From: Crotophaga sulcirostris
Taxonomy: Eukaryota > Chordata > Aves > Cuculiformes > Crotophagidae
Assembly (NCBI GenBank): GCA_013397455.1
Contig: VYZB01000040.1
Location: 418,325-482,324 of the forward strand
Reading direction: 5' to 3'
Length of the DNA stretch: 64,000 bases
Under the pieces are notes generated by a model, which did no database searches, was not told the DNA's origin, and saw nothing but the letters and a program-made list of their open reading frames with translations. Below, piece by piece: positions 10,213 through 23,250 of this stretch. Position 1 is the stretch's first letter, and every line of letters starts with the position of its first letter. A program made the translations under genes and the position numbers.

Positions 10213-13200
10213 TTCCATTAGGATATCTCCTCATGGTCCCCACAATGCAAAATACATCTAGTCGTCTGTTCCAATTCCATTGTAATCACTGATCCAATAA
10301 GTTCAAAAACTGACTTTTCTTTTTACTTAAGCAGATATACTCAATGTAATGAAATATTTTGTTCTGTAATAACCAGCTGTTATCTTAGCCTTCCTCCCAG
10401 TAGAGGTTGTTTCTAATACCAACAAGGGATTTTCCACCAGCTTAATTATTTGATGTCATGGTTCTGAAAGTGTTTGGAAGAAAAGCAGAGGGAAAAGTAA
10501 GCTGATTTGTTTATTTTAGTGGAAGAGGAATGGTTTGGAAAACTAAGCTCTGGTGAATTTCTAATTCATTTAATTTTCTGGCTGATAGGGTCTCTTTAAT
10601 TTGACCATCTGTTTATTAGTGTTTGAGTATGAATTAAGATGGGAAAGATATGCCAAGGAAATGGAAGTGTGTGGAATCTCTGAAGGAAGCTTAAGTCACA
10701 TGCTGAAAAAAAACCAAAAAACAAGAAACCTATGACAAACTTAGCTTTGTTTATTTTCTTTTCTGCAAGCTCTAGGTCTTGTTCAATCGTGCATTACATC
10801 ACATTCCACCTCACAAACAACCTCAGCTTCTTCTCTGTAATTTAAACATGTTCCTTTCTGCTTTAGGTCTTTTGTTCCAGACACTATGTAGGATTAAAAC
10901 TGAATGAATAATCAAGTAATTTATTTCAGAAAGAGGAGGTATACCTGTACACAGACAAATGCCAGTGCTTTGCTATCAGAACTCTATGAATTATTTTTTG
11001 CAACTTTGCTTCAGCACAAAAGCTTTCAAGGGAGGCACAGAAAACATCAGAGCAGACAATCCCACAAAGTGTTGAGATGTGCTTGAGTTTTCCTCCTGTT
11101 GTTCAAGATTAGCTTCTCTGCTAGTTTGGATCAAGTTAATTATCAGCAAGTACCCATATCAAGCTGCAAATACTCTTAAAAGAGAGCAGGTAGAGATAAT
11201 TACCTGCACCTGGTAAATGAATCTAAGTGCTGCATTTCTTCATTGACTACAGATGTTGCTTAGAGAACCTACTTACAGCAGATGCCTAATTCAGGGTTTG
11301 GATAAATTTAGGAAGGAAAGTTCAACACGTCTATTCTAGATCGCATCAATCGTACGTAAACCAATGATGAATCTACTCTGCATAAATTAAACTATAGCCT
11401 ATCATTTTCTCTTTTGCTATATTTTGGTTTATACCACATCAAACAAATAGCTAACACAAGTCTGTGAATTCTCAAGGGCATCAGTCAAATTCTGCCAACA
11501 CAATTTAAAAGTAAAGACTTAGTATCTTGAATCAGAACACCATGAACTATGAAGAAGTATCTTTTCGAGGCTAAGAACAATGGAAATGTGTCTCACTGTT
11601 TCCTGCCTCAGTGTCTTTATTTTTCTTTCAGTCCAAGAGAGAAGGTAGGATACAAAAAAGTACGACGAAACATAATCAGACATATAACTGGTAAGGAAGA
11701 CTCCAGTTTAGTTTTCAATAGGAGCTGTAAGTACACTAAACTTGACCTCATTTCAAAATACAGCATAATTTTATGGAATGTAATAACAAGGACCTGCAGG
11801 AAATCAAGCAGGATTATTTTGGTCTTCCATTTTTATAATTATTTTTAATTGAGAATTCAAAATATTTCTAATATATCACTTGATAATCTTCCAAAGCTTT
11901 AATTTTATGCATTAGGTTGTTTTGTAAGGAACTAGGAGCACCTTTTTTTTTAAAAACAAGTTCCCAAGACAAAACAGCTAAGCTACTCTTCCCCTTCCAT
12001 CTATGCACCCTTCTTTATGTGCTTGCATTGTATATCCAACAATGGTTTTCAAGCAGCAACTGCTAGCCAATCGCAAATATTCTGAGATGAATTTTGAGGA
12101 CAATAAATCTTTCACACCATGAAAACAGGTTTTTCAGTATTAGCCACCTGCTCCACATAAAAGAAAAACCTGTTACTGTTATGCAGCAGGGAGCATGTGA
12201 ACACCACGAAAACAAAACCATTTCATTTTCTAGTAAAAATATAAACAGGAGTGTCATTATATGTGGGTTTACAGGTTGTATTAACACAGTTATTAAGTAT
12301 CCAGCTACAGGGTATGGAGCATCAACCTGTCACAAAAATTCGTCCAGTACTGGGGTTAACTTCACCAAACATACTTTTGCACAAAGATCATTGTCCTGAA
12401 CAAAGCCCTTACACTTGTTTTTATTTTCAAGGTCCAGCTAATCTTAAGAGCCGAAATAAAAACAAAAGAGAGTGAGGAGAAAAACAAAAGAGGGGGAGAG
12501 CTTAAAAGCTGTATTTAGAGCTTAATGAACATTGAGAATTCAGAATATGAAATATTGAACCGGCTACAGTAATTTATTATATTACCAGCCTTTTTATTAT
12601 TCCAAGTGCTCTTCACTTCCTTTCTATCTACCGTTTGGGAAATTTTGGCAATCCTGAAGAGAATTTCAGTTTCCAGATTATCTACTTGCAACATCTGACT
12701 TTCTTTTTCAAACATATGAAAAGATGGTAGTGCCTGCACATGAGGGGATGTATGGCCTATGTGAAGACATAAAAGGTCAGAATTTTTTATATCAAAATGT
12801 AGAATAGAGCTGATGCAAGTTCCAGGTGATTTCATTAGTGATAGTACCCTGTCTCCCCAAGTGGATTACTAGATTAGCAGCTAATCTTATCCTTGGAGCA
12901 CTGCAGTGTGCATGCTGAATTCAGACAGCCTTAGATTTGAGTAAGAAGGTTCTTCATAGTATTTGCAGCTCCTAATTTGATATTACACAGTATGCAACCT
13001 TTTGGAAGCATGACCAATATTGCCTTCAAGGCATGCTACACAAATATTTGACTTAAGGTAAATTAAGATTTGTTCTTGCTGTTTAATGCTAGTAGGCAGC
13101 TAAGCATCATACAGTTGCTCACCCTCCATTCCCCAGGGGAATGAGGGAGAGAACTGGAAGGATAAATGTCATGGAAACTCATGGGTTGAGATAAAGACAG

Positions 13201-14100
13201 TTTAACAAGGTCAGAAGATGATTTAAAAAGAAATGCAAGAAAATCAAACAACGCAAGAGAACCCACAATTTCTAACCAGCAGTTGACCAATTCTCAGCCC
13301 AGAACAGCAACTGCATCAAACTTCCCTCTTTAGTTTTTATTGCTAAGCATGGTATCATATGAGAGGGAATATCCCTTTGGTCAGTTGAGTCAGCTCTTCC
13401 AGTTGTCTCCTCTCCCAACTTCTTGTCCACCCTCAGCCTACTCCCTGGCAGAGCAATGTGAGAAGTAAAAAGTTTTGACACTGTGTAAGCACTGTTCAGC
13501 AATAAATAATATATCTCTATATAATCAAAGCTGTTTTCATCACAAATCAAAAACATAGCATGATACAAGCTACTATGAAGAAAATTAGTTCTATCCCAGT
13601 CATAACCAGTACAGTTATGTAATGGGAATTTGGGATGACAATGAAATTTTTTATTTAAAAAAATATTCAATATCTATGATCATTACTTCTCTCTTAGTGC
13701 ATCCTAGTTATTGTTGCCTTATCCAATCACTTGCAAACTATGAACACACACCTGATTTCTCTGGGTAATGACAGCTCTAAATCTCTAGAATTATGTATGA
13801 ATGCATTCAGCAGCTAGGCACTAGTCTTTCTTACATTTGCAATATGATTATATTCAGTTTTATTTTTTTTTAAAGACTGAATTAGGAATTAGAGAAGAAA
13901 AGGAAGGAGAGATTGTCATTATGGGTCACCTGGAATAAAAACATCCGTGTTGTTCTCTGTTGACAATTTCTGGTTTGTACCCTGAAAACTGAAGTTACTC
14001 AATACTGTCTCTTTCAATTATGTTGTTAATTGTGTAGGATACAATACTGCACAGAATGATCCGTCTTGCTTTTATGATTTTGGAGTCTCTGTCCATCAGG
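10213..14100. other. No gene seen; long unique AT-rich stretch
   Basis: Several ORFs of 74-132 codons occur (11549-11848, 12094-12399, 12515-12835, 13272-13670). None has a recognisable domain, and overlapping frames are equally open, which points to chance. No repeat recognised. Confidence 0.55.
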
Positions 14101-14104
14101 AGAT

Positions 14105-14230
14105 AATGCGGCGTAGAGGACAGAGCACTCTCCAGGTTTTGAGACACCCGGGTTCATCTTCCAGTTGTTCAACTACATCCTGGGTCACCTTAGATAAGAG
14201 AGTCTCATCTCTCATTTTTGAAAAAAAATA
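14105..14230 (+). mobile_element. MIR-like ancient SINE
   Basis: The order of motifs matches MIR: a tRNA-like head ('gaggacagagcact', 'gagacacccgggttc'), then the core part ('catcctgggtcacctta'), then 'gagtctcatctctcatttt', which corresponds to the usual 'cctcagtttcctcatctgt' segment. The copy is diverged, as expected for an element that long predates birds. An AT-rich microsatellite (14228-14271) follows at once, where MIR normally continues, and 'gaatgagaaatggtgact' beyond it may be the resumed element. Confidence 0.6.
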
Positions 14231-14271
14231 TATGTATAAATATAAAAATATAAATATATGTATATGTATAG
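14228..14271. repeat. AT-rich microsatellite (TATA/TATG motifs)
   Basis: An irregular run of ATATAT, ATAAAT and GTATAT units immediately after the MIR-like element. It probably grew from an A-rich segment of that element. Confidence 0.85.
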
Positions 14272-17200
14272 AATGAGAAATGGTGACTCCTTGAGTCTTA
14301 CACCAACTTCTTCAGGAGTTCTCTAGTAATGACAACTGACTTTCCCCCCCTTCCTTCACTCGGATTCTGCACTAAAGTCCTCTCTGTGCAGCTCCTGTCA
14401 TTACAAAGAGAATTAGATGCTTAAGTCTGGCCTGAAGGCAAGTATATCATGTAGCTTTGTGCCTCAGCTCCCACTTTTGTTTCATTAGTTATCTGAAATC
14501 AGACCTTTCCTTGCTTGCCTTTTCCTCATGATTTCTGGTATTATATGCTGGATCATTTATCTCTGGTTTTTTTGACATTTCACTACCAGACTAAGCTTAG
14601 CTAAATAAATAAATGAAAATTGTTGTTTTCTCTGCATGACATACCATACTACTGACAAGTGAAGTATGATAACAGATAAATACTGTGGCTCAGTAATATA
14701 TAGTAATTTAGAAAATTTAAATGGGATAAAATTACTCTCTGTAGAAGTGCTTGTTGCTTTTATACTATTGTCATGTTATGGTTTCTCTGCAACTGATTTT
14801 GAGGTCTTATCCAGAAATACATTACTTTTTGCAGATGCAAGAACAAGGTATTGGGTAAAATGCAGATTTTCTTTCTAATCCAGTACTAATCAAGTCTGGT
14901 TTTGCAATGGATTCTGCTGGAGATCATTCCTTGGTTTTTTTTGTCATTGTTTTCCAGGATATAATAAGACTGAACAAAGCAGATCTCAGGGAAAGTAGGC
15001 TGGTTATGAAACAATATTTGATCCTTTGAGAGAAATCAATGCAGTTTTAAGGCTGTTCAAATGACACCAACTATTCCTGTGTCTGATGGTAAATCTTTAC
15101 TTATTTTTAAGGACACTCACATCCATTGTCTTTCTTATGACCTAGTCTAATTCTAAGGAGATGAAATGATTTCATGATATTGAAGGAGAAAGTGGTCCAT
15201 AGGCAGATCAGCAACTGTTTTGGTCAGCTGGAATAGACATGTACATGTTAAAGCCTAAAAAAATAGTTTTCTCATATAATAAAAACCTTAAACTCATGAA
15301 AAGTAAGGGCAAGAGGAAAAATACATATATAATATATCTAGACTATATATCTATATATAGAGAGATATATAATTTTCTGTAGCATGAGTTTGGCAGTGAA
15401 GAAAACAGCAGAGTCTAGAAGCACTAATGCAGTTTTGTAAACACAGGATGCTAATATCTTTAAAATTATGTAGACATCCTGCCCAGATTGCAGCTGCCAC
15501 CACAGAGTAACTCTCCTGTTGTTGCTTTGCCCTATCTTCTAGTCTAATATAAACATATTTAATGTCCCAGGGCATCTGAAATGACATAAGATGCCTACAT
15601 TTGGACAAATTAATTGTTCCCTAAATAACTAAAATAAGTTGCCTCTTTCAAAATTATTTCCATTTAGCATATGTTCTTGTATAGGGTAGGATGTGCTCTC
15701 ACCTCTCTATTTTCAGCACATTAGTGTGTTCAGCATCCTATCTAAGTCCCCAGGGCAATTTTAACTGTTCTTATCTTGATATCTTCCTACTTGTGCTACT
15801 AATAAGACTTAGTGGTATATTTAAAATGTTTATCCTTGATTCCCAGTAGAAATTCAGATGATACTTTGAACTAATCCCAGAGTGTCTCGTGTACATAGTC
15901 CCTCCAGTCTGGAGATTAGATCTCTGTGTAAGAAACACTTATACCACAGATGCCCATTCAATAATCTCACATTGTTTTTCCTACAAACATTGGGTGATGG
16001 CCTTATATTTTGTTTTGTGTTTTCTTATCATGTTTTCCACAGTGATCTGATATCATTCTTATTAACACAGTATTTACTAAAATCACTGAAGGTAAGCTGA
16101 TTTATGTTATCTGAGGATTTAGCCCATCAATTCTCATAAGCTGCATTTTCAACATACTTTGAAAACATTAATCCTGCTAATCTGCTGAAAGACGGATGAA
16201 AAAAATATTTCAGTTTTCAAAAAAAAATAAACAAAATAAAACAAAACAAAAGTTTTCATTCTTCCTTCAGTGAATTTAAGTGATTCCTACCTAATACCAA
16301 CACCAACGAGAAGAGAATAAAGTTTATAAATTCTCTTTCAGACAAAATTAATTACCATCATAATTTTACGACCATTTTCTGCAGCCCCTGTGTTCTTCCT
16401 TTGGAGGGTTTTTTCCCTCTCTTTAAGCATAGCCTTCACACATTACAGCCTAAGAAGGAGAAATCTGAATACATAACTAAGAGCAATGGTTTCTGAAGGG
16501 AGACTTTGGCACTGCAGGATCTCGTGCGAAGAACAGGACCAAAAGTTCTAATAGAAAATCTGTAGCTCACCAGACTCCATTCAGAAAGCTTCCCAACTGC
16601 TCACATGAAGGCTGTGTTTGCCTTTCATTTGACAGTGCGTTTTCCAGCTTAGTTTGACCCACAAATTTGGGGGTCAGATTTTGCCAGGTTCTCCACAGCT
16701 GTGCCTGAGCACCTTCCAGTGTTGCATTAGGCAACGCGATTAAGATCTATCAGGTTGGTTCTCTCATCCTCTCCCCACGGTGAAAATTGTCAGCGGTAGA
16801 GAATTTCAGATTGGAATATATATAAAAAAAGAAGTGCACTTGTCCCTTAAGCAGAAAGTAGCAATGGATACAATAGCCTGTAATTTCTCAGAGGATTTAT
16901 TCCACATTCTTGTCAGACTGCTAAGTGAGCCCAGTAAAGACAATAGTCTATAATCAAATTATTCAACCGGTAACTCTTTAGGCAATCCTAATACTCATAA
17001 AAGATTTTGCAATATATCTGTGGTCAGTTGAAAACCTTAAAGGTCTTATTGGGATGTACAGATTAGCCATATGCAACCTCAGAGTAGGCAGGGAACAGAG
17101 TTAGTCTCAAAGAAAGACTTTTTCATTAAATTCCAATAGCAAAGAGCCTGTGATATGCTGTGGTTTATCAAGCCAATGTCTATGCACATTTGTGTTTCAA

Positions 17201-17945
17201 CATACATCAAATATAGTCAGCGTGGAAAGAAGAATGGGGTCACCCTATGCCATTTGTATTTTAATTACTTTATTTTCACACCTAAATCTTGATCTGTTTT
17301 TAATAAACCAAGCTTGTAAATCTACCAACCTCACCTGAAGAAACAAGCCTTTATTTTTGCTTTATTTTTTTTCTCGATCAGAAAATGGAGTGATGACATC
17401 TGATTTTATGATCCCATTTTTCAGCATTACAATACAATATTGAAAACCAATTTGGAATAAACGTGAAAAATTACTATCAAGCTAAAGATAAACAGCCACA
17501 ACTTCATGGAAAAAAAAAATGGGAAAAGAAGGTAAATAACCATCTTATAGATAATCTTAAAAAAAAAAAAAAAGGAAAGCAGTAGGGAAGTTGTTTAGGA
17601 ATATATTATATATTTTTGCTATCTTGTTTTGTCACTAAAATGATAAGTTTTCCCTTCACATTTCCTGCAGCATCTGCCAGTTCCATATCCCTGTATTTCA
17701 TTCACAGCCAGTGATTATTCTACATGGTCTTAAGTGTCGTGACTGGAGTCGGAGCCAGTCATGCAGTTAATTTAAAAACTGACAGATTGTATAAACTTTA
17801 TTAAACAAAAATAAGGTTTACAACAGCAATGCAGAAGACTTTGTCACTATAAGCAAGTCTTACTGAAATACACAGGAATTTTATGTTTTATCAATTCAGT
17901 GTTTATTTCTTCAGGATTTTTCCTTTTCTTCCCTGCCTTTTTTCA
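14272..17945. other. No gene seen; mostly unique sequence with AT repeats
   Basis: It contains one AT-rich simple repeat at 15321-15372. The portion 16480-16800 is GC-richer, with 'gggggtcagattttgcc', a string that recalls old amniote interspersed repeats, but I cannot extend the match. The longest ORFs are 60-85 codons and unremarkable. Confidence 0.5.
15321..15372. repeat. AT-rich simple repeat with hairpin potential
   Basis: TATATATCT and AGATATATA form complementary arms within a run of TA and CTA units. It is prone to slippage and cruciform formation. Confidence 0.8.
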
Positions 17946-18126
17946 AAGGAAAGGAAAGGAAAAGAAAGAGGAAAGAAGAAGGGGAAGGGGAAAAGCAAAG
18001 GGAAAAGGAAAGGAAAGGAAAGGAAAGGAAAGGAAAGGAAAGGAAAGGAAAGGAAAGGAAAGGAAAGGAAAGGAAAGGAAANAAAGGAAAGGAAAGGAAA
18101 GGAAAGGAAAGGAAAGGAAAGGAAAA
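17946..18126. repeat. AAAGG pentanucleotide microsatellite
   Basis: An imperfect purine leader (17946-18003) is followed by a pure AAAGG array of roughly 78 bp (18004-18081), a single N at 18082, and another ~43 bp of pure repeat. The strand is entirely purine, so the array can form triplex (H-) DNA. The unit contains no stop codon in any frame, which creates spurious ORFs of 89-120 codons on both strands (rich in K, G, E, R on plus; F, P, L, S on minus). The phase on the two sides of N differs by one base from a continuous array, so the N marks an unresolved repeat length. Confidence 0.97.
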
Positions 18127-18324
18127 TATCAGTATTTAAAAAACGAACACAGAACACAGAAGCCTGGTTCAATCAAATTTTACTGTAAAATTTATTTTCC
18201 TCTAAACTGTTTTTTTACCATATGTCTGCTGGATGTGCAAAATTATTGTTTAATAGGCTAGCAGCTCAGAATTAGAAATCCTTTGGCACTCAAGACTGTA
18301 ATTTCTACTGCTGTTTCTCAGTTG

Positions 18325-18445
18325 CAAATCAGAATGGCCTGGAGATTTAGGAAACCTAGGTTCTAGCAATAGCCACTAAATTTTGCACCAGTTTGGGTAA
18401 ATCACTTCTTTTCTCTAAGGCTGATTTTCTCTTCTGTGTCTTCAT
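18325..18445 (+). mobile_element. MIR-like ancient SINE
   Basis: 'ggagatttaggaaacctagg' and 'ttctagcaatagccac' correspond to the MIR segment 'gagacctgggttctagtcctggctctgccac'. 'gtttgggtaaatcacttct' corresponds to the 'cttgggcaagtcactt' core, and 'tctctaaggctgattttctc' to the 'cctcagtttcctcatc' part. Order and spacing agree over about 115 bp. It is diverged and non-coding. Confidence 0.65.
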
Positions 18446-20186
18446 CTGTCTTACGCAATACATTCAGGCTATTTTTCCATGTAACAGCACTTACTTTAGA
18501 ACACATAACGCAGCAATGAATACACACATCTGTGCACTCCACTCCCTTTCATCTAGAGAGTCTTACAAATCTTTTCTTGAATCTGGCACAGCACCTTGAC
18601 TGTATCAGCCTTCATCGTGCACTCCAGTAAAATGAAATTCAATATGTAGATCCCAACATAGCATTAGAGATATATATAAACATAAAAATGTACGTAAATT
18701 AGTATTTTAAACAGCATTTAGTCTTTTCCTCACCTTGTCAAAAAGCCAGAAGGTAACTGAAGATGCATTGTCCTTTTGCCTGTGCTGCTGTCACGCTTCA
18801 CAATGTGACAAGCACAGGTTTTCTCTCCGTGCTTGTATACAACATTACCTCAGTCCCACCAACAGAATTTTTCTGCAGCTCAACACTGCACAGAAAGCGT
18901 CCATTTGTTAAGATCACACCTGCTTTGTGGATTTTGACTTTGAATGAGATCTAATCAAATACCAACAGACAGTTGAGATTTGAACATTAAGTACGTTAGT
19001 CTGGCTCCAACTAAGAGAGAAATGGGAAGGGGCATAAATGAAAACCAAGTCTAATAATATCATGGTAGCAAACCACAAGACACTGTGTCATCAGGAGACA
19101 CCTAGAGCTAGAGGGATAGCATCAGAATTTTCTTTCATTGTGGGCTAAGTTCAGTTGCATTAAGGGCTGAGTCTTGCTTATGGTGAGAATGGAGAGCACA
19201 CAAATCGAAAATTACCATGCAGAAGCAATCACCTATTATCTAACTCACAAAGTATCACTTGTAACTCCCCAAAGAAAATAGGCTTTTTTTTGATGTAGGC
19301 ATTATCTACATCCAAATATATAGGAAGATGCATTCCATGCCTCCTATATATGCTTAAATTTTGAAAAAAACATTATAAGGAGAAATCAGGACAAATTATA
19401 TGGAAGAAGCTGTTAACAGTAATGGCAACCCAGAGTTGTTTAGACATACATTATAATGTGGATGTATGCTTCTCTGAACAAAATACAACTTTCCTAAAAT
19501 GCTGCTGCAAACACAGTCCTCTTATTGTTGCATATGTAAGCAATATACTGGTATAATACTCAACATCATAAACGTTTTTATTGCTCAAAGTCCTGGTGAA
19601 ATCTATGGTACCAAAGTGCTGTTTATTGCACTTGGACCTTGTGTATTATGGAATTGCTGCCTCTATTGGTCATAAAACAGTGTTCTGGTCACAGAATATA
19701 TACCAACAGCCATTCCAGTCTTAGTCTGCTGCATCTTCCTATGCAGCATCATGCAGTATTACCACAATTTATCCTTAGTGCACAAAATTCTATTAAAATC
19801 AATAATGCAAGTACTTCACTCACAAAACAGAATTTGTATCATAAAGACAGCCTTCAAAAGCCTTCCGTATATTACTCAGTAAGTTGTTTTTATGAAATAT
19901 ACATGTGGCCAAATTGCAGGCTTAATGTTTTATATGTCTTTTATCTTCTTTCCATAAAAAGCAGAGAGTATTGATGCATATGAGCAGGCCTCCTGCCTAC
20001 CTATTGGAAGCTGGAAATCCAGAATATTTATAGGACTAAAGAGGAAACTGATAAATAGTGGTGTATCAGGTAAAAAGCATACATGGGTAGGTCCAGTATT
20101 TGGCTCAGATTTTATAATCAAAGAATCTATTTGTAGAACTATGAAAAGAAGCCAATGGAGTCTACCTTTGGTGAACAACTCAAAAT
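18446..20186. other. No gene seen; unique AT-rich sequence
   Basis: The longest ORFs are 111 codons (19639-19974, plus) and 82 codons (19930-20178, minus). They have no recognisable domain and biased composition, and I take them as chance. Confidence 0.55.
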
Positions 20187-20580
20187 TTAGGATGGAAGAG
20201 ATTTTGAGAATTCATCTAGATCACTTGTACACATATCCACATACATTCTCCAGAACAGAATATACTTTATTTATCCTATAACTGACAGTTTTTCTAGTCT
20301 GTGCTTAAAACTCACTGTTGATAGAGATGCTCTATTAGATGTCTAGCCTTAGTCATTACCCTTAAAGTCATAAAGGTTTTTTCTAAATATTGAGAAAAAA
20401 TACCCCTTGCTTTAACTTCAACCTGTCAAAAATTTGCACTATGTGGAATAGACATGGAGAATTCATGGCTTCCCACTTTGCAGTAACTTCTTTCATGCTG
20501 TGAGATGATTACCAATTCTCCTTTTGGACTTCTCAAGCCTAGACTAAGCAAATCCAAATATTTCAGTCTAGCAATTAAGA
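20187..20580 (-). mobile_element. Ancient CR1/L3-like LINE fragment
   Basis: Read on plus, the segment follows the reverse complement of an old amniote CR1/L3 3' region. First comes 'ggaagagattttgagaattc' with 'atctaga' (terminal 3' UTR). Then 'gcttaaaactcactgttgat' with 'agagatgctc' (the usual 'aacctccaatgatggagattcc'), 'aaaggttttttctaaat' (the 'gaagtttttcctaat' segment) and finally 'tctcaagcctagactaagca' with 'aatccaaatatttcag'. Divergence is high with many small deletions, clearly older than the other CR1 copies here. Confidence 0.65.
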
Positions 20581-22500
20581 ATTCATGCAATGGAGGAAGT
20601 TCTTAGCACAAATGTCTGAAGATCTGGTTATGTGAATTTTTGAAAAGGAAAATTCTTTTGGAAAAACAAGAGTAGCATAGTGTGAACATGAGTCTACAAT
20701 CACTGGTAGAAATGTTTTGAAGAGTACACAGCAAAGGCTGAAGAGATTGATGCAGTGGTCATCATACAAATGAGGAAAATTTTTATACTAAAGTAGCTCT
20801 GCAGAAGGAAAAGAAAGAAAAAAACACTGTGATCTTTGGATGCAGTTTACCCTTCTCCCTAAGCTTTCCTCCACACTGGGATTTTGCTCCCAAGAGCAGT
20901 GCTGTGAATATTCCCAGCAACATGAGCTCACAGAGACAGTTTACACAACTCTTCAGCAACCCCTTGGCTCCCATTCCTCAAATATTTCAGGTATTTCAGA
21001 CTAGATGTGTGGGAAGCCAAAGAACTGGAGCACTTACCTGCTAAGCATAGATGCAAAATGCAGCCAAATAAAGACAAATGCAGTGCTTAGCAACGTGTTT
21101 TCTTCCTCCCTAGAACCACAGAAGTTGGCATCACATCCTTGAGCACCATCTGCTGGCTTCATGTCTGTTGACTTCTTAACATCTAAACAACTAGAGACGT
21201 ATTTGTCCCACCAGCACATAACTGGAGCTCAGCACAGTGAATAGCAGACAGCTTGAGACCAGCCCGTAAGTTGGACTGTTTCTATAAAATGTTTGTCAAA
21301 CAATTTTGAGTAATTAACAATTTCATAATAATCAAAGTCTGTTTCTGGACAATTTTCAAAGAGATAATAAGTCTTAACTGAGCCAGTAAATTATTTACTG
21401 CGAACAGTTCAACCAGCTGTACGCTGTGTATTGCAGATTCTATCCTTTCTCTTTCTTCAACTCAAGCTACAGTTGTTATGTTAGAATGATGAAATAAAGC
21501 CTAAATCCATAAAAACAATAATTAAGCACTAGGGAGCAGTAAACAAGCATAATAAGTTTATTAGTAAATAGTTAGTTTCTAGCGCTGTAAAGAAAGGATG
21601 TAGTTTATGTTTCAAGTCTTCTTTTTTTCATTTTTTTTTTCATTGGATGGTTTCCAGATTGCCTGTATTCTTCTTTCAGATAATCACTGACAAGCTAGAG
21701 TACATGTCTTATTTTTACTGAGCCTATTCTTCGTATTCCATAAGTCAAAAATCATATAGGAATTACACAGATGAAAACCCACAAGAGAAACCCACAGAAT
21801 GAAATAATTCAATAACATTTGAGGTTTTTACATCTAGAGTCTCTCCTCACCAAAACCACAATCCTCCAGCTTTTGCTGTTTCCATGTATGACCCTGTTAA
21901 CTTCATTACGGAACCCATTGCAGCAATGGAGCAAAATTTCCAAATTACTTGGAAAAGCAAGGTAGAAACAACATCTTTGCATTTTGTCTATAGTGACACT
22001 TCCATGTTTTTAAGCTACAGCCTAGATTCAGATGCAAATTCTGGATTCTCTGTTCTGTAACGTGCTTCAGAGTTGTGCTTAAGCCCTTGCTAATTTCTAG
22101 AGCTTAAATTGGCTTCCAGATCAAAGATCTAAAGAGAGAAAAAAGACCACAAAACTCTCATATCTGTCAGTTTTATACTTTAGGAAAGGGAAATTATCAT
22201 AAGATATATGAATAAAGCTAAGCAATCTATCCATTTCAAAAAGCTGGTTTGGCAGCTTGGCTCATGAATTTTTACACAGGCAGGAGTTTTGTCAAGATAT
22301 CTGCACAATGTAGAGAAACACTGAATTAATTGTTCTGTGATAAAATTATATACAGAGTCATAATGGAAAGTCAGTGAGCTTAAGTGTTTGTCAGAACTCA
22401 AGTGTTGAACTACTCAACATTGAATGAATTAGAATTGATACATACTTAAAAATATATAAATCTCAAGATTTCACCCCACTAAATGTGAGGAAAAATGAAG
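20581..22500. other. No gene seen; unique sequence
   Basis: Chance ORFs of 60-73 codons only. No repeat recognised. Confidence 0.55.
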
Positions 22501-22504
22501 AGAG

Positions 22505-23250
22505 GAAAGCAGACTATCTTTCTGGGACAACATGTATTTTCTTTATTGGAATCTTTACAAAAAGTTTCCAAAGAGTAAATTCCTTTCTAACAGCGATGGG
22601 TCTTAAGCCTTGAAACAGATGATTTAATGTTTCGTTAGAAGGATTTAGCATGGTTTCATTTGGTTCCGATGGTTGTGCCTCACAAACGTGACAGTGGGGC
22701 ACCAGGAGAAGCTGAACTTCCCTCCTCCACGTAACAAAGACTCCCCAGCGACAGGGATTTTCAGCTAATAAGGGCCGAATGAAGCCTCTACACATTTCAC
22801 TCCTCTTTCAACTTCATAAGCCTGAAAATTCAATTAGAATTAGCACTCATGCTACACTGCTCTTACTCTCACAGATAGGACTTGTGCGAGATTTTTTTAA
22901 TTAAGCAGCAAATGAAGCCTGACATAACCTTTGACTCAGCTGTGGAACAGGATGCGATGAGGCAGCTCCCATCACCGGTAATGGGTTTTGATTTCTCCCC
23001 ACTGTCCTTCGTGTCAGCTCAGCCCCTTCACATGGCTCACGTGTTGAAAGTGCTCGAGAGTCTGTACAAGCAGTGGGAAGGCCAAAAATGAGAGCACTGA
23101 TTTCATCCCAGAAGGTTTAGCAGGGTATTCTGACACACTGAAATTGCAGAGACTCTCCGGTGTCAACGCCAGTAACTAAAGCTGGTTAAGTGTCTCCAGC
23201 TGTGAACCGACTCTTAGGAAGAGAAGAACCATAAAAGCCTTATCTGAGTG
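22505..23250. other. Candidate conserved noncoding element(s)
   Basis: This block has more complex, GC-balanced sequence than its flanks, with several CpGs ('caccggtaatggg', 'tggctcacgtgttg', 'gtgctcgagagtc'). It holds clustered transcription-factor-like motifs: TTTAATTAAGCAG (homeodomain-type), TGACTCAGC (AP-1/MAF-type) and CACGTG. A 69-codon plus frame at 22882-23091 and a 93-codon minus frame at 22514-22795 are open but match no family I know. The call rests on composition and motif density and needs cross-species alignment. Confidence 0.28.

Noticed and set aside
13272..13670. 132-codon minus ORF
   Set aside because: No recognised motif; composition and context fit a chance frame.
16640..16800. 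Old amniote repeat around 'gggggtcagattttgcc'
   Set aside because: The resemblance is limited to one short string and cannot be extended.
17883..18261. Charged K/E/R/G-rich and F/L/S/P-rich ORFs
   Set aside because: They are translations of the AAAGG microsatellite, whose unit has no stop codon in any frame.
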